Notes: a model not told the origin generated them from the sequence alone. DNA of 36,178 nucleotides from an uncultured Oscillospiraceae bacterium (GCA_910579155.1 CAJTTS010000027.1:1-36178); one strand, 5' to 3'. Positions 22,211 through 30,897 are shown, counted from the first letter of the stretch. Translations and numbers: made by a program.

Positions 22211-24325
22211 TCACACTTTCTTCGGAATGCTGGTTCGTTTCCACTTATATTTTTTAAGTGGTTGTGCTACCTCTGGCAATTTGCTTTGCTCGTTTAGCCA
22301 TATTAAGCCGTTCCTAATATACGAGGGGACTGCAAATTTTTCATATTGGGGGTTTGTCAACAGCTTAAGCGCAAAATCTGTTTTGGAGCCCTCCTCTCCC
22401 TCATCATCAAAAAGTGGTATTTCCGTAGCATCGAGAGCTATTCCAAAAAGATCTCGATTTACGTTTTGAATAGATTCCTCAAGGCTTCGGGGGTGTGTAT
22501 CTTTTTCTTCCATTTGAAATTCGATATGGCGAAGCCCATTGGTCTTTTTTTCAAAATTTTGAGCAAGATTAAGCACTGTTTCAAAAGGAATGGGCTTCGA
22601 TATTGCAATATTATACATATCATGGCACCAACGCTTGATTGCACCATTAGAAGTAGAAGCTGCTTTAGATCGTTGGCACTTCTTGCTATTACTATCAATA
22701 AAATCAATATCTGTTAAAATTAGTGTTGGAATTTCCAAAAAATCAACAAAATCATAGAATCTATGAGCATAGGCTCCGCCTACTTCAATAATTGTATAAT
22801 ACTGTGATGCAAGTGTTGGCCCTTGTGTACCAAACAAACCATCCTCATCACATTTCATAATTATTCTGGGAATAAGAAGTCTTTCGGCTGCACCTTCTAC
22901 AAGAATTGCTTTGTCACAAAAGTATAGGTCACAATAGCTCAATTTCAAATATTTTTGGAGGAAATTTAGATTTTCCCTCTTTTCGTCATTTGACTGTGCA
23001 GCTTCATAGAAATTCTGCAAATCTTTGCAGATAACGCATTCTTTTTGCCTCCGCATATAACGAACTTGCTTAAAGTCTACGGTATTTGCAACATGAGCGG
23101 AATGCGTAGAAAGAATAATTTGCGATAAAGTGTCTTCGCCCAATGTCTCCCCCAAAAATTTATCTAAAAAGCTCACAAATGATGTTTGAAGTTGCGGATG
23201 CATATGCGCTTCTGGTTCTTCAATCAGAAGTAATGGTATTGATGCCTCATTGGCTTTGACCGCCCTTGCAAATTCATGAAGAATGAGAGAAATCTTGATG
23301 AGATTTTTGTAGCCCAATCCATTGTGTGTACTCGGAAGAGACTCATCCGCATTGGTGGATATATATGTTAGGTCTGTACTATTCAAAATCTGCTGTTTTA
23401 AAGAGACGTCTGTATTTGCTTTCAACTTCATATCTTCAGCAGATGGGTATCCAAACTTAACCATGCCTTCGACAATTTTATCCATCAACGAGTTTATTCT
23501 CTCTTGGGCCACAAAGCTCATATCATCTACATATCGATTCAACTCATCAATCGCAGGCTTTAACGCTGCCGAAATTTGTTCCTCATCTTGACTAAATACC
23601 CGATTCATAACATTTGCTAAAGGACGCTCATTTCTATTCTCCGATTCATCAAGATTTCTTTCTGCCTCGACCATTTTATATGTAAAAAGTTTTCTCAATA
23701 GATTTGTCGGCCTTTCTTGATAATCCGAAATATTTGATGGATTTACTGCCCTGATTTTTAAAGAGAAAAAATTATCAAATTGTTCTTTCACCACGCCAGA
23801 TGTAATAAGTCGATCAAAAATATCAGATGATGCTTCTTTGCCATTTGAATCGCCATTTTCCTTTGCAGCTTGTAATTCATTATATCTCTTATGACATATA
23901 TCAAAAAGCTCTGTTACTTGTAAGCTATTAAAGGCATAAATAGCATCTATCCGTGCAACATTCTGCGTATCATCCATGTCAATAATAAAATTGCGTAATT
24001 CCCCAAGGAAGTGATCTTCGCCATCATTACTATAGTCAATATAAAAGACCAGCTTTGTTTCTGGTATATGTTGGTTAATATCAGCACTATTGATTTCACC
24101 CGCCCAGTATTTTTCAAGTATCTCATAAAACTGTTTCCTGCATTCGAGGGGATAGTCGTTGAATGATAAATTCTTTTTCTCGCTGATAATTGCTTGAAGT
24201 AGATGAGAAATTGAGGTTTTGCCTGTATTATTTTTTCCGACTATCAATGTTAAAGACTGGTCCAAAACAATATCCACATTTTTTAGTAATCTGAAATTTT
24301 CGATGTGTATTTTTTGTAGGTACAT
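22211..24325 (-). CDS. OLD-family ATPase-TOPRIM nuclease, GajA-like
   Basis: 704 residues. An ABC-type ATPase half: Walker A GKNNTGKT (30-37), signature-like NGLGYKNLI (335-343), Walker B LLLIEEPEAHMHP (365-377) and H-loop STHSAH (406-411), with a coiled-coil dimer insert between. A TOPRIM half: LVEGAAE (475-481; metal-binding Glu) and LTDIDFID (537-544; Asp pair). This is the class 2 OLD architecture, normally found beside a UvrD-like helicase, as here. Known GajA proteins are about 580 residues; the excess lies in the dimer insert and the C-terminus. AAGGAG precedes ATG. Strongly AT-rich compared with flanking element genes, consistent with transfer. Confidence 0.82.
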   Translation of the reverse strand: MYLQKIHIENFRLLKNVDIVLDQSLTLIVGKNNTGKTSISHLLQAIISEKKNLSFNDYPLECRKQFYEILEKYWAGEINSADINQHIPETKLVFYIDYSNDGEDHFLGELRNFIIDMDDTQNVARIDAIYAFNSLQVTELFDICHKRYNELQAAKENGDSNGKEASSDIFDRLITSGVVKEQFDNFFSLKIRAVNPSNISDYQERPTNLLRKLFTYKMVEAERNLDESENRNERPLANVMNRVFSQDEEQISAALKPAIDELNRYVDDMSFVAQERINSLMDKIVEGMVKFGYPSAEDMKLKANTDVSLKQQILNSTDLTYISTNADESLPSTHNGLGYKNLIKISLILHEFARAVKANEASIPLLLIEEPEAHMHPQLQTSFVSFLDKFLGETLGEDTLSQIILSTHSAHVANTVDFKQVRYMRRQKECVICKDLQNFYEAAQSNDEKRENLNFLQKYLKLSYCDLYFCDKAILVEGAAERLLIPRIIMKCDEDGLFGTQGPTLASQYYTIIEVGGAYAHRFYDFVDFLEIPTLILTDIDFIDSNSKKCQRSKAASTSNGAIKRWCHDMYNIAISKPIPFETVLNLAQNFEKKTNGLRHIEFQMEEKDTHPRSLEESIQNVNRDLFGIALDATEIPLFDDEGEEGSKTDFALKLLTNPQYEKFAVPSYIRNGLIWLNEQSKLPEVAQPLKKYKWKRTSIPKKV

Positions 24326-24363
24326 ATTCGATTCTCCTTATCCGTTGTGGAAAATGTTGAATC

Positions 24364-24369
24364 ATTATA
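24364..24369 (-). promoter_or_regulatory. Extended -10 promoter of the Gabija-like operon
   Basis: On the minus strand TGGTATAAT is an extended -10 (TG-N-TATAAT), about 40 bases before the nuclease ATG. The -35 is weak, as expected for an extended -10 promoter. Confidence 0.6.
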
Positions 24370-24455
24370 CCATATGTTCACTTCAAAATCTATATTTTTA
24401 CTGTTTGTTGTTATATATTGTCTGTGTTGTCCCAATAAAAGAGTAACAACAGAAA

Positions 24456-24888
24456 ATGGATAAGCGCCAGAACGAACTCAAAAGTGTCTGGCTACTGCTT
24501 ATGAGAACAAGGTGAAAGGAGTGATGGATAATAAGACATTTGTCCTGCTGCGCAATCAGTTCAAAAAGGAGTGTAATCAACTAAAAAGACACAGCAAAGA
24601 ATCCAGGAAAAATTTGAGACCGCCCAGAAGTTCCAGGACGGTCTCGCACGTTTTAAGAAGGGGGTCGAAGACCAAGCTGACATCAAAATTTTAACGCAGG
24701 ATATTGTCGGGCAATTCACTGACTGGATTGCAGCATATCCGGCAGATAGGAGTGTCCGACCATACCAGCAGAAAATCAAAATCCATTATCACTTCATTAG
24801 AAAGATTAGGGAAATCCTATATGCTTTTAATTGTGCGCGAGTGTTCTTACAGCATTTGCCCGACATGAAAGCGAGAAAACAAAAGTAG
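24456..24888 (+). pseudogene. Decayed C-terminus of a (probably serine) recombinase
   Basis: The plus strand reads, with at least two frame changes, as MDKRQNELKS, then ATAYENKVKGVMDNKTFVLL then RNQFKKECNQL, then KTQQRIQEKFETAQKFQDGL and, near the end, YQQKIKIHYHFIRKI, stopping at TAG 24886-24888. The coiled-coil followed by a basic K-I-HYHFI strand is the C-terminal pattern of large serine recombinases; I am judging by eye. The N-terminal catalytic domain is absent: the Gabija-like operon stands in its place. A GAGACCG/CGGTCTC inverted repeat lies inside. Confidence 0.45.
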
Positions 24889-24912
24889 AAAAGAGAAAAC
24901 AAGCGAAAAAGA

Positions 24913-25085
24913 GAGCAGGTTTATCAAATGCGATAAACCTGCTCGTGGTGCGAGTGGCGATATAGGATTTACGCGAAAAGCCAGTAATACCAACGGTTTG
25001 CGGGCAGTCAGGCAGCAGTATTTACGAAAAAATCGAATAGCACTTCTGAATTTTGAGGGCGTTCCAGTGATGGAGCGCCTTTTTT
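24913..25085 (+). repeat. Structured repeat, copy 2 (right of Gabija-like operon)
   Basis: Same parts as copy 1 and same orientation: a 13-bp perfect hairpin GAGCAGGTTTATC/GATAAACCTGCTC (24913-24925, 24932-24944), with a sequence unrelated to that of copy 1; the 80-nt core (24946-25025); a linker; and the hairpin GGCGTTCCA/TGGAGCGCC (25058-25066, 25071-25079) with six T. In the last hairpin two base pairs differ from copy 1, an A-U/G-C double change and a G-U/G-C change, and both keep pairing. Confidence 0.7.
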
Positions 25086-25149
25086 CTTGCCCACGAACAG
25101 GGCAGGGCCCCCATTGAAATTTTCTATTTTATGTTGGGAGTTGATAACC

Positions 25150-25971
25150 ATGAACGCCCAAGTCATCGCCCTGGTCAATCAAAAGGGCGGTGTGGGAAAG
25201 TCTACCAGTTGTGTCAATCTCGGCGTGGGACTTGCCCAAGCCGGAAAGAAAGTGCTGGTGGTGGATTGCGATCCTCAAAGCAGTCTCACCATCAGCCTGG
25301 GCCACCCCCAGCCGGACAAACTGCCCGTCACCCTGTCGGACATGATGGGCAAGATCCTGACCGACCAGCCCATCGCCCCCGGCGAGGGTATCCTGCATCA
25401 CTCGGAGGGGGTAGACCTTATGCCCTCGGACATCCAGCTCTCCGGCATGGAAGTGTCGCTGGTGAACGCCATGAGCCGCGAAACCATCCTGCGGCAATAC
25501 CTGGACACCGTTCGGAAACAGTACACCCACATCCTGCTGGACTGCCAGCCCTCCCTGGGTATGCTCACCGTCAACGCCTTGGCCGCCGCCGACCGTCTGG
25601 TGATTCCCGTCCAGGCGGAGTATCTTCCGGCCAAGGGCCTGGAACAGCTTTTACAGACCGTTGCCAAGGTGCGGAGGCAGCTCAACCCCAAGCTCCTGAT
25701 CGACGGCATCCTGCTGACCATGGTGGACAGCAGAACCAACTTTGCCAGAGAGATCAGCGCCCTGCTGCGGGACACCTACGGTAGCGATATCAAGGTATTC
25801 GGGGCGGAAATTCCGCACTCCGTCCGGGCCAAGGAATCCAGCGCCGAGGGCAGGAGCATCTTTGCCCACGACCCCGGCGGGAAGGTAGCGGAAGCCTACG
25901 GGAATCTGACGCGGGAGGTGTTGCGGCTTGAAAAGCAGCGCGCGAAAAGTAGAGCTGGCCTCAGCCTCTGA
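25150..25971 (+). CDS. parA: ParA/Soj-family partition ATPase
   Basis: 273 residues from the ATG at 25150; upstream ATGs in frame lack a ribosome site, while GGGAG lies nine bases before this one. Deviant Walker A KGGVGKST (12-19), Walker A' DCDPQSS (39-45), and Walker B ILLDCQPSLG mark a ParA/Soj ATPase. It overlaps parB by 44 bases. In conjugative elements and plasmids it moves copies apart by binding DNA non-specifically and responding to ParB. GC-rich codon use, in contrast to the AT-rich cargo just left of it, marks the start of the element's core. Confidence 0.9.
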   Translation: MNAQVIALVNQKGGVGKSTSCVNLGVGLAQAGKKVLVVDCDPQSSLTISLGHPQPDKLPVTLSDMMGKILTDQPIAPGEGILHHSEGVDLMPSDIQLSGMEVSLVNAMSRETILRQYLDTVRKQYTHILLDCQPSLGMLTVNALAAADRLVIPVQAEYLPAKGLEQLLQTVAKVRRQLNPKLLIDGILLTMVDSRTNFAREISALLRDTYGSDIKVFGAEIPHSVRAKESSAEGRSIFAHDPGGKVAEAYGNLTREVLRLEKQRAKSRAGLSL

Positions 25972-26851
25972 CCTGTTCTCCACGGAGCAGGAGCGCCAGG
26001 ACGCCAAGCTGGAGAGGGTGCAGAATATTCCGCTGACCGAGCTGTACCCCTTTCCTGACCACCCTTTTTCTGTGAGGGATGATGATTCCATGAAGGAAAC
26101 CGTGGAGAGCGTCAAAGAGTACGGCGTACTGATACCCGTCATCGCCCGTCCCCGCGAGGGCGGCGGCTATGAGCTGGTGGCGGGGCACCGCCGCAAGCGG
26201 GCCTGTGAGCTGGCCGGATTGGACGCCATGCCTGTGATCGTCCGGGAGATAGACCGGGATACCGCCATCATTTTCATGGTGGACAGCAATATTCAGCGGG
26301 AAAATATCTCTCCGATTGAGAAGGCCAAAGCACTTAAAATGAAGCTGGAGGCTATCAAACGGCAGGGCGCACGAACAGACTTAACTTCTATGCAAGTTGC
26401 ACAGAAGTTGTCAGTTGAGCAAGTTGGTGATGATGCTGGCATTAGCAAAGACCAAGTTCGTCGTTATGTCCGCCTAACGGAATTGTCCCCTCAGCTTCAG
26501 CAAATGGTGGACGATAAAAAAATCGCTATGACCCCCGCCGTGGAAATTTCCTATTTGAAACCGCAGGAACAGGCCCTTTTGGTGGAGACCATCGAGAGCG
26601 AACAGGCCACACCTTCGCTGTCCCAGGCCCAGCGGATGAAAAAACTCAGCCAGTCCGGGGAACTGAACGAGGACACCATGCTGGGCATCATGATGGAGGA
26701 AAAGAAGCCGGAAGTGGACAAGATCGTGTTCACCTCGGACACCCTCCGCAAGTATTTCCCCCGTTCCTACACCCCCCGGCAGATGCAGGACACCATCATC
26801 AAACTGCTGGAGGGTTGGCTGAAAAAACGCCAGCGAAACCAGGAACGCTAA
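25928..26851 (+). CDS. parB: ParB-family partition protein
   Basis: 307 residues, TTG start nine bases from GGGAGG, overlapping parA. The CTPase box is visible as YELVAGHRRKRACE (81-94) and NIQREN (121-126), followed by a helix-turn-helix (about 150-190) and a C-terminal dimer domain. It binds parS-like sites and stimulates ParA. The DNA segment about 26362-26480, encoding the helix-turn-helix, uses AT-rich codons (for example ACT TCT, GTT GCA, CGT CGT TAT) while both flanks use GC-rich codons, suggesting a swapped segment. Confidence 0.9.
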   Translation: MKSSARKVELASASDLFSTEQERQDAKLERVQNIPLTELYPFPDHPFSVRDDDSMKETVESVKEYGVLIPVIARPREGGGYELVAGHRRKRACELAGLDAMPVIVREIDRDTAIIFMVDSNIQRENISPIEKAKALKMKLEAIKRQGARTDLTSMQVAQKLSVEQVGDDAGISKDQVRRYVRLTELSPQLQQMVDDKKIAMTPAVEISYLKPQEQALLVETIESEQATPSLSQAQRMKKLSQSGELNEDTMLGIMMEEKKPEVDKIVFTSDTLRKYFPRSYTPRQMQDTIIKLLEGWLKKRQRNQER

Positions 26852-27540
26852 CCAAATATCGGACAGATGTGCCGGACGGAGATTTTCTCTGCCCGTTTTT
26901 TTTGCTGTCCGGGAAAGGAGATCCATTGCTGCAAATCAACACATTCCATTATTCACCGGGGGATGTGGACTGCACCCTATGTGCCAAGTATGGGGGCAAG
27001 AAGCGGGGCTGTACCGTCAAAGCCTGTCCCTGGCTGGCGGAGCGCATCGAGGCCGGTGTGGTGGGCTACGAGGAAGCCGTCCGGGACACCTTCCCCCGCA
27101 GCGCCCACCTGGACGCCCGCCTGCGTACCGTCGTGCGCCGCTTCACCGGCTCCCTGTTCCTCACCCCCGCCCACGAGCAGCGCATGGAGCGCGTCAAAGC
27201 TGAACAGGGCTACCGCCGCAGGCGGAGCACCCCGGCCTACTACGCCGCCATGTACCTGCTCACCGCCAACGAGGACCTTTACCGCCGCGCGGCAAACTGC
27301 TTCTGCAAGCACGGCATTGAGTTCGGGTACGCCGACCTGCGGGGCATCCCGCCCCATGACTTCACCCTGTTCAGCGCGGCGCGGGACATCTACACGGATT
27401 CCTCCGGCACCATGGTCAGCGACCTCGCCAACGCGGAAGTGGTGGACACCCTGGCGTTCAGCCTGATCGTCAACGCCCTGCTGGTGGCGCGGTACGGCTG
27501 TCCTGTTTTGAAGATCACAGACAGGGAGGGAAAAGCGTGA
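26815..27540 (+). CDS. Cysteine-motif protein of conjugative element
   Basis: Up to 241 residues. The start is uncertain: TTG 26815 is one base from GGAGGG, and GTG 26869 has no clear site. A Cys cluster (CTLC, then 10 residues, C, four residues, C) near residues 53-72 looks like a small zinc-binding knuckle. The remainder is alpha-helical with RYRRRSTPAYYAAMYLLTA-like segments. I do not recognise a named function. It overlaps the end of parB and is followed, with overlapping stop/start, by the next small gene, so it belongs to the partition operon of the element. Confidence 0.6.
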   Translation: MAEKTPAKPGTLTKYRTDVPDGDFLCPFFLLSGKGDPLLQINTFHYSPGDVDCTLCAKYGGKKRGCTVKACPWLAERIEAGVVGYEEAVRDTFPRSAHLDARLRTVVRRFTGSLFLTPAHEQRMERVKAEQGYRRRRSTPAYYAAMYLLTANEDLYRRAANCFCKHGIEFGYADLRGIPPHDFTLFSAARDIYTDSSGTMVSDLANAEVVDTLAFSLIVNALLVARYGCPVLKITDREGKA

Positions 27541-27806
27541 AAGCACCCCATCAGCCCATCGCGGGCCATGACCTGCTGGCCGTGGAGCGGTTCCGGGACG
27601 ATACCCGGCACATGGCCGAGTTCTCCGTACTGGCGGACTGTCCCCTGGGACGGAAGGGCCAGTACCTGCGCCGCTTTCTCAGCGAGGGCGGCTACGCACA
27701 GGTGCTGGACGCCCAGCGGCAGGGCCGCGTCTGCGTCCACAAACACGCCGCCGTCATTGAGGGGCACATCATGCCCCTCAAACCCAAAAGACGGCGGCGG
27801 AAATAA
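27537..27806 (+). CDS. Small basic element protein (89 aa)
   Basis: GTG start six bases after GGGAGGG, overlapping the previous stop by four bases, so translation is coupled. 89 residues, starting MKAPHQPIAGHDLLAVERFR, ending in a very basic tail (KPKRRRRK) that suggests contact with nucleic acid. Not recognised beyond being typical of small genes behind parAB in Clostridia elements. Confidence 0.6.
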   Translation: MKAPHQPIAGHDLLAVERFRDDTRHMAEFSVLADCPLGRKGQYLRRFLSEGGYAQVLDAQRQGRVCVHKHAAVIEGHIMPLKPKRRRRK

Positions 27807-27825
27807 CCCGAAGGAGGGATATCCC

Positions 27826-28332
27826 ATGTATCACGTGAGTTCTTTGGAGTATGTCATCGACCGGCTGTTCCGCTGCGGCATCGGGGACCCCGGCTACCAG
27901 GAGCAGGAGGTGGAGGAACTGCTGCAAGGCATGGACTACCACTCCCTGCTCCAGGCCGTCCGCCACGAGGCCAGGACCGTGTATGCCTACACCACCCAGG
28001 GCAAGGACCCCATGACTTTCGACTACCGGGGCGCGGATCTGTTCGGCCAGCGGGCCACCCTGCTGTATGACGATTTCGACCAAAGCGACGCCGCCCAGGT
28101 GCTGGCGGAGCGGCGCTACGAGCTGTGGCTGCTGGAGGACATGAGCCTTGTGGTGACGGCCTGCGTGTCCGTAAACTTCGGGGACGGCGAGTTTGTCACC
28201 GAGTACCGGGAGATCAAGCAGGGCGATCCCTGGCACACCCCCATGTGCCTTGACCTGGAGGAGCTTCGCCAGAAGCTGGGGGATATGTTCTGCCAGTGTT
28301 ATGAACACGAGCTGCCCATCTACGAGCTATAA
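27826..28332 (+). CDS. Hypothetical acidic protein (168 aa)
   Basis: 168 residues, AAGGAGGG nine bases before ATG. Highly acidic, helix at the N-terminus (EQEVEELLQGMDYHSLLQAV), then a strand-rich half (YELWLLEDMSLVVTACVSVN and EFVTEYREIK). No Cys-based, membrane or catalytic motif that I can name. In the same operon as parAB and 27 bases before the replication-initiator-like gene. Function unknown; acidic composition would fit a DNA mimic, but there is no direct support. Confidence 0.6.
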   Translation: MYHVSSLEYVIDRLFRCGIGDPGYQEQEVEELLQGMDYHSLLQAVRHEARTVYAYTTQGKDPMTFDYRGADLFGQRATLLYDDFDQSDAAQVLAERRYELWLLEDMSLVVTACVSVNFGDGEFVTEYREIKQGDPWHTPMCLDLEELRQKLGDMFCQCYEHELPIYEL

Positions 28333-28359
28333 AAAAATCTAACAGGAAGTGAGTGAAGA

Positions 28360-29259
28360 ATGGCTGTCTATCGTGTGGAGCGGACGCGGGATTACACCGT
28401 CATGTCCAACCATCATTTGAAGGATACCGCCCTGTCGCTGAAAGCCAAGGGGCTGCTGTCCATGTTTCTGTCCTTCCCGGACGATTGGAACTACAGCACC
28501 AGGGGCCTCGCCGCCATCTGCAAGGAGGGGGTGGAGGCCATTGGCAACACCATTAAGGAGCTGGAAAAAGCGGGCTACATCGTCCGCCGCCAGCTTCGCG
28601 GGGCCAATGGGCGGATCACGGACACGGAGTACATCATCTACGAGCGGCCCCAGGAGCCGGAGCGGAACGGCCCGGACGCGGATGGGCCGGATGCGACCCC
28701 GCCGGATATGGGCCAGCCAGATACGGGAAACCCGGATATGGCTGACCCGGATATGGACGGGCCGGATGCGGAAAACCGCGCCCAATTAAATATAAATCAA
28801 TCCACTACTCAAAAATCAAATACTCAGCGATCCAATACTCATTCATTCCCTCCCCCTGCCCCACCCGCGCCGCAGGCCCCTGTTCAACCCGTGGAAGGAA
28901 TGAAGGAAATTTTTGAGCGGCGGGAGGAGATCAGGGCGCAGATTGAGTACGACTTCCTGGCTGATCCCTCCAACCGGGCGCAGCTCGACGAGTTTGTGGA
29001 GATCATGCTGGAGGTGGCCCTGTCTCGTACCCCCACCATGAAGATTGGGCGGGACGCGGAATATCCCACGGCTTTCGTCCAGCAGCGATTCCAGCAGATC
29101 ACCGCCACCCACATCGAAAAGGTGCTGGACGGCATCCGGGAGAACACCACCCGCGTCTGGAACACCAGGGCCTACCTTCTGGCGGCGCTGTTCAACGCGC
29201 CCTCCACCATGGACAACCACTACACCATGCAGGTCAACCACGACCTGCACAACGGCTGA
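28360..29259 (+). CDS. Replication-initiator-like winged-helix protein (DUF6017)
   Basis: 299 residues. The N-terminal ~95 residues are a winged-helix domain (RDYTVMSNHHLKDTALSLKA, KGLLSMFLSFPDDWNYSTRG, IGNTIKELEKAGYIVRR) typical of the initiator/regulator-like proteins of conjugative elements. A linker of about 40 residues follows with a repeated x-PD-x-x motif (GPDADGPDATPPDMGQPDTG, then further PDM units). The C-terminal part (about 185-295) matches what is called DUF6017. Its role is probably element replication or copy control; this is inference from family context. The stop codon is inside a small terminator hairpin. Confidence 0.7.
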   Translation: MAVYRVERTRDYTVMSNHHLKDTALSLKAKGLLSMFLSFPDDWNYSTRGLAAICKEGVEAIGNTIKELEKAGYIVRRQLRGANGRITDTEYIIYERPQEPERNGPDADGPDATPPDMGQPDTGNPDMADPDMDGPDAENRAQLNINQSTTQKSNTQRSNTHSFPPPAPPAPQAPVQPVEGMKEIFERREEIRAQIEYDFLADPSNRAQLDEFVEIMLEVALSRTPTMKIGRDAEYPTAFVQQRFQQITATHIEKVLDGIRENTTRVWNTRAYLLAALFNAPSTMDNHYTMQVNHDLHNG

Positions 29260-29277
29260 AAGGCCGTTTTATTTTTT
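29251..29277 (+). terminator. Terminator overlapping the DUF6017 stop codon
   Basis: AACGGC (29251-29256) pairs with GCCGTT (29263-29268), followed by TTTTATTTTTT-type sequence. Short stem, so probably partial. Confidence 0.55.
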
Positions 29278-29306
29278 ACCCGGCCACCGGGAGAAAGGAA
29301 TCTGCC

Positions 29307-29663
29307 ATGAAACGACCCCTCGCTTACATCACCGCCGCCTGGAGCGGCAACGAGTGTGAGAACACTGAGACCGCCGCCCGCTACTGCCGCCAGGTGTACG
29401 ACGCGGGCTATTCCCCCATCTGCCCCATCCTGCTGACCGGCCGCTTCCTCCATGACGCTGTGCCCCAGGAGCACAAGGATGGCCTGGACATCGCCCGCGA
29501 CTACCTGCGCCGCTCCCGCGTCCTGGTGGTGTGCGGGAAGCGGGTGGATGAGACCGTGAAGAACGACATCGCCACGGCCGAGCGCCTGCGTATCACCGCC
29601 ACCACCCTGGACGGCATCCTCACCGTAAAGGGCCAGGGCCGGTGTGAAGCCGTATCCAGATAG
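29307..29663 (+). CDS. DUF4406/DUF7768-like protein
   Basis: 118 residues. The opening YITAAWSGNECENTETAARY, the mid CPILLTGRFLHDAVPQEHKD and VLVVCGKRVDETVKNDIATA fit the small Rossmann-like proteins annotated as DUF4406, related to nucleoside 2-deoxyribosyltransferases. A role in nucleotide metabolism of the element is possible, but the catalytic Glu is not assigned with confidence. GAAAGGAA precedes ATG by eight bases. Its end overlaps the alternative upstream start of the next gene. Confidence 0.65.
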   Translation: MKRPLAYITAAWSGNECENTETAARYCRQVYDAGYSPICPILLTGRFLHDAVPQEHKDGLDIARDYLRRSRVLVVCGKRVDETVKNDIATAERLRITATTLDGILTVKGQGRCEAVSR

Positions 29664-29673
29664 GGGTGTGAAG

Positions 29674-30879
29674 ATGGACCGAAAAGAATTGGACGCCATA
29701 AACCGGCTCTTTGACCGGCTGGACAGAAATATGTCCTCGAACGCTGCCATTTTGGGACGGCGGAATCTCGATCCAGACATAGAGACCGTCGATGCACTGG
29801 GGGACCTGTTTGAGCGGCACCGCTACTTGAAAAACAAGCACGATTTTGTCCCTGGGGAAGCGGAAGCCCTGCTGAGTTTTATTGATCCGTTGGTCGTAGC
29901 GCAATGCTGCTGGGAGGAAAATAGATTTGCGAACTTTCCCATCTGTGAAATTCTGAACGACATCGGGGCCTATGACCGATTCACGTTGACCAAAGAGGCA
30001 CGGGAACAGCGGGGCAAGCCGCAGGTACAAGCGTTGCAGGAACGGCTTGACCAAAACCTCGCCGCCTACAATGCCTCTCTGATGGGCAAAAGCAAACAGG
30101 AGCTGATTGAAGAAAGCGAGGCCATTACCATCACCAGGGCGGCATACGAGTACATGAGGGACAGCTTTGATTATTCCTACGGCGATGCGAACCTTCTGCT
30201 CAAGTTGGATGACCCGCTGTATTACCTGGCTTCCCGGTGGTCCATGTCCTTCGACCTGTCCGGCAACGACGATGATACCATCGAGGAAATCATTGAAGAA
30301 TTGAATGACCCGCTGGCATTACGACGTGCCCAGGAAGAAGCTGCCGCCGCCCTTGCTCAGACGGGGCAGGAGGCGGATCAGCCCCCCGATGAGACTTTGG
30401 ATTGGGGGCCAGCGGCAGACCCGGAAACCAAAAAGCTGCTGATGGATCGTTTCGATCAGAATTATGCCGCCTATATTGCCAGCCTTGCAGGTATGAATAA
30501 GCAAGAAGTAATTGAGAAAAGCATGGAGATTGCTTCGGTGCAGGATGCTTACTCCTTTTTGAAAAGCAGTTTTGACTTTACCCAAGCGGAGGGTGAGCAT
30601 CTGTTAAAGATGGAAGGGCCGCTGTTCTTTTTTGCACACGTCTGGATCGCACCCGCGGATTGGAGAGATGATGTTGGTTCGTTTACGCATGAGATCCTGC
30701 GTGATCTGGACAACCCGGAGTATTTGGCGGAGATGTCTGCTGCATATCCCGGATTTGCCGCAGGAAAGGATGAAAAGCCCTCGCTCCTGGAACAGCTCCA
30801 GAAGGCAACCCAGGTGGTAAACCAGCGCCCGCCCCAGGAGGCCAAGCCCCATCGCAACCCTGACGCCCCAAATCTTTGA
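29674..30879 (+). CDS. Protein with two DUF3848-like repeats (401 aa)
   Basis: About 401 residues from ATG 29674; a GTG ten codons upstream overlaps the previous gene and has no good site. The same ~65-residue module occurs twice: RLDQNLAAYNASLMGKSKQE to DDPLYYLASRW and RFDQNYAAYIASLAGMNKQE to EGPLFFFAHVW. The pattern (helix, Q-E-(L/V)-IE, long helix, LLK-x-(D/E)-x-PL) resembles DUF3848 of conjugative elements. No signal peptide or membrane helix. An internal duplication of this kind in one gene is unusual. Less GC-biased codon use than its neighbours. Function unknown. Confidence 0.6.
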   Translation: MDRKELDAINRLFDRLDRNMSSNAAILGRRNLDPDIETVDALGDLFERHRYLKNKHDFVPGEAEALLSFIDPLVVAQCCWEENRFANFPICEILNDIGAYDRFTLTKEAREQRGKPQVQALQERLDQNLAAYNASLMGKSKQELIEESEAITITRAAYEYMRDSFDYSYGDANLLLKLDDPLYYLASRWSMSFDLSGNDDDTIEEIIEELNDPLALRRAQEEAAAALAQTGQEADQPPDETLDWGPAADPETKKLLMDRFDQNYAAYIASLAGMNKQEVIEKSMEIASVQDAYSFLKSSFDFTQAEGEHLLKMEGPLFFFAHVWIAPADWRDDVGSFTHEILRDLDNPEYLAEMSAAYPGFAAGKDEKPSLLEQLQKATQVVNQRPPQEAKPHRNPDAPNL

Positions 30880-30897
30880 GTAAAGGAGCCTACCTAC

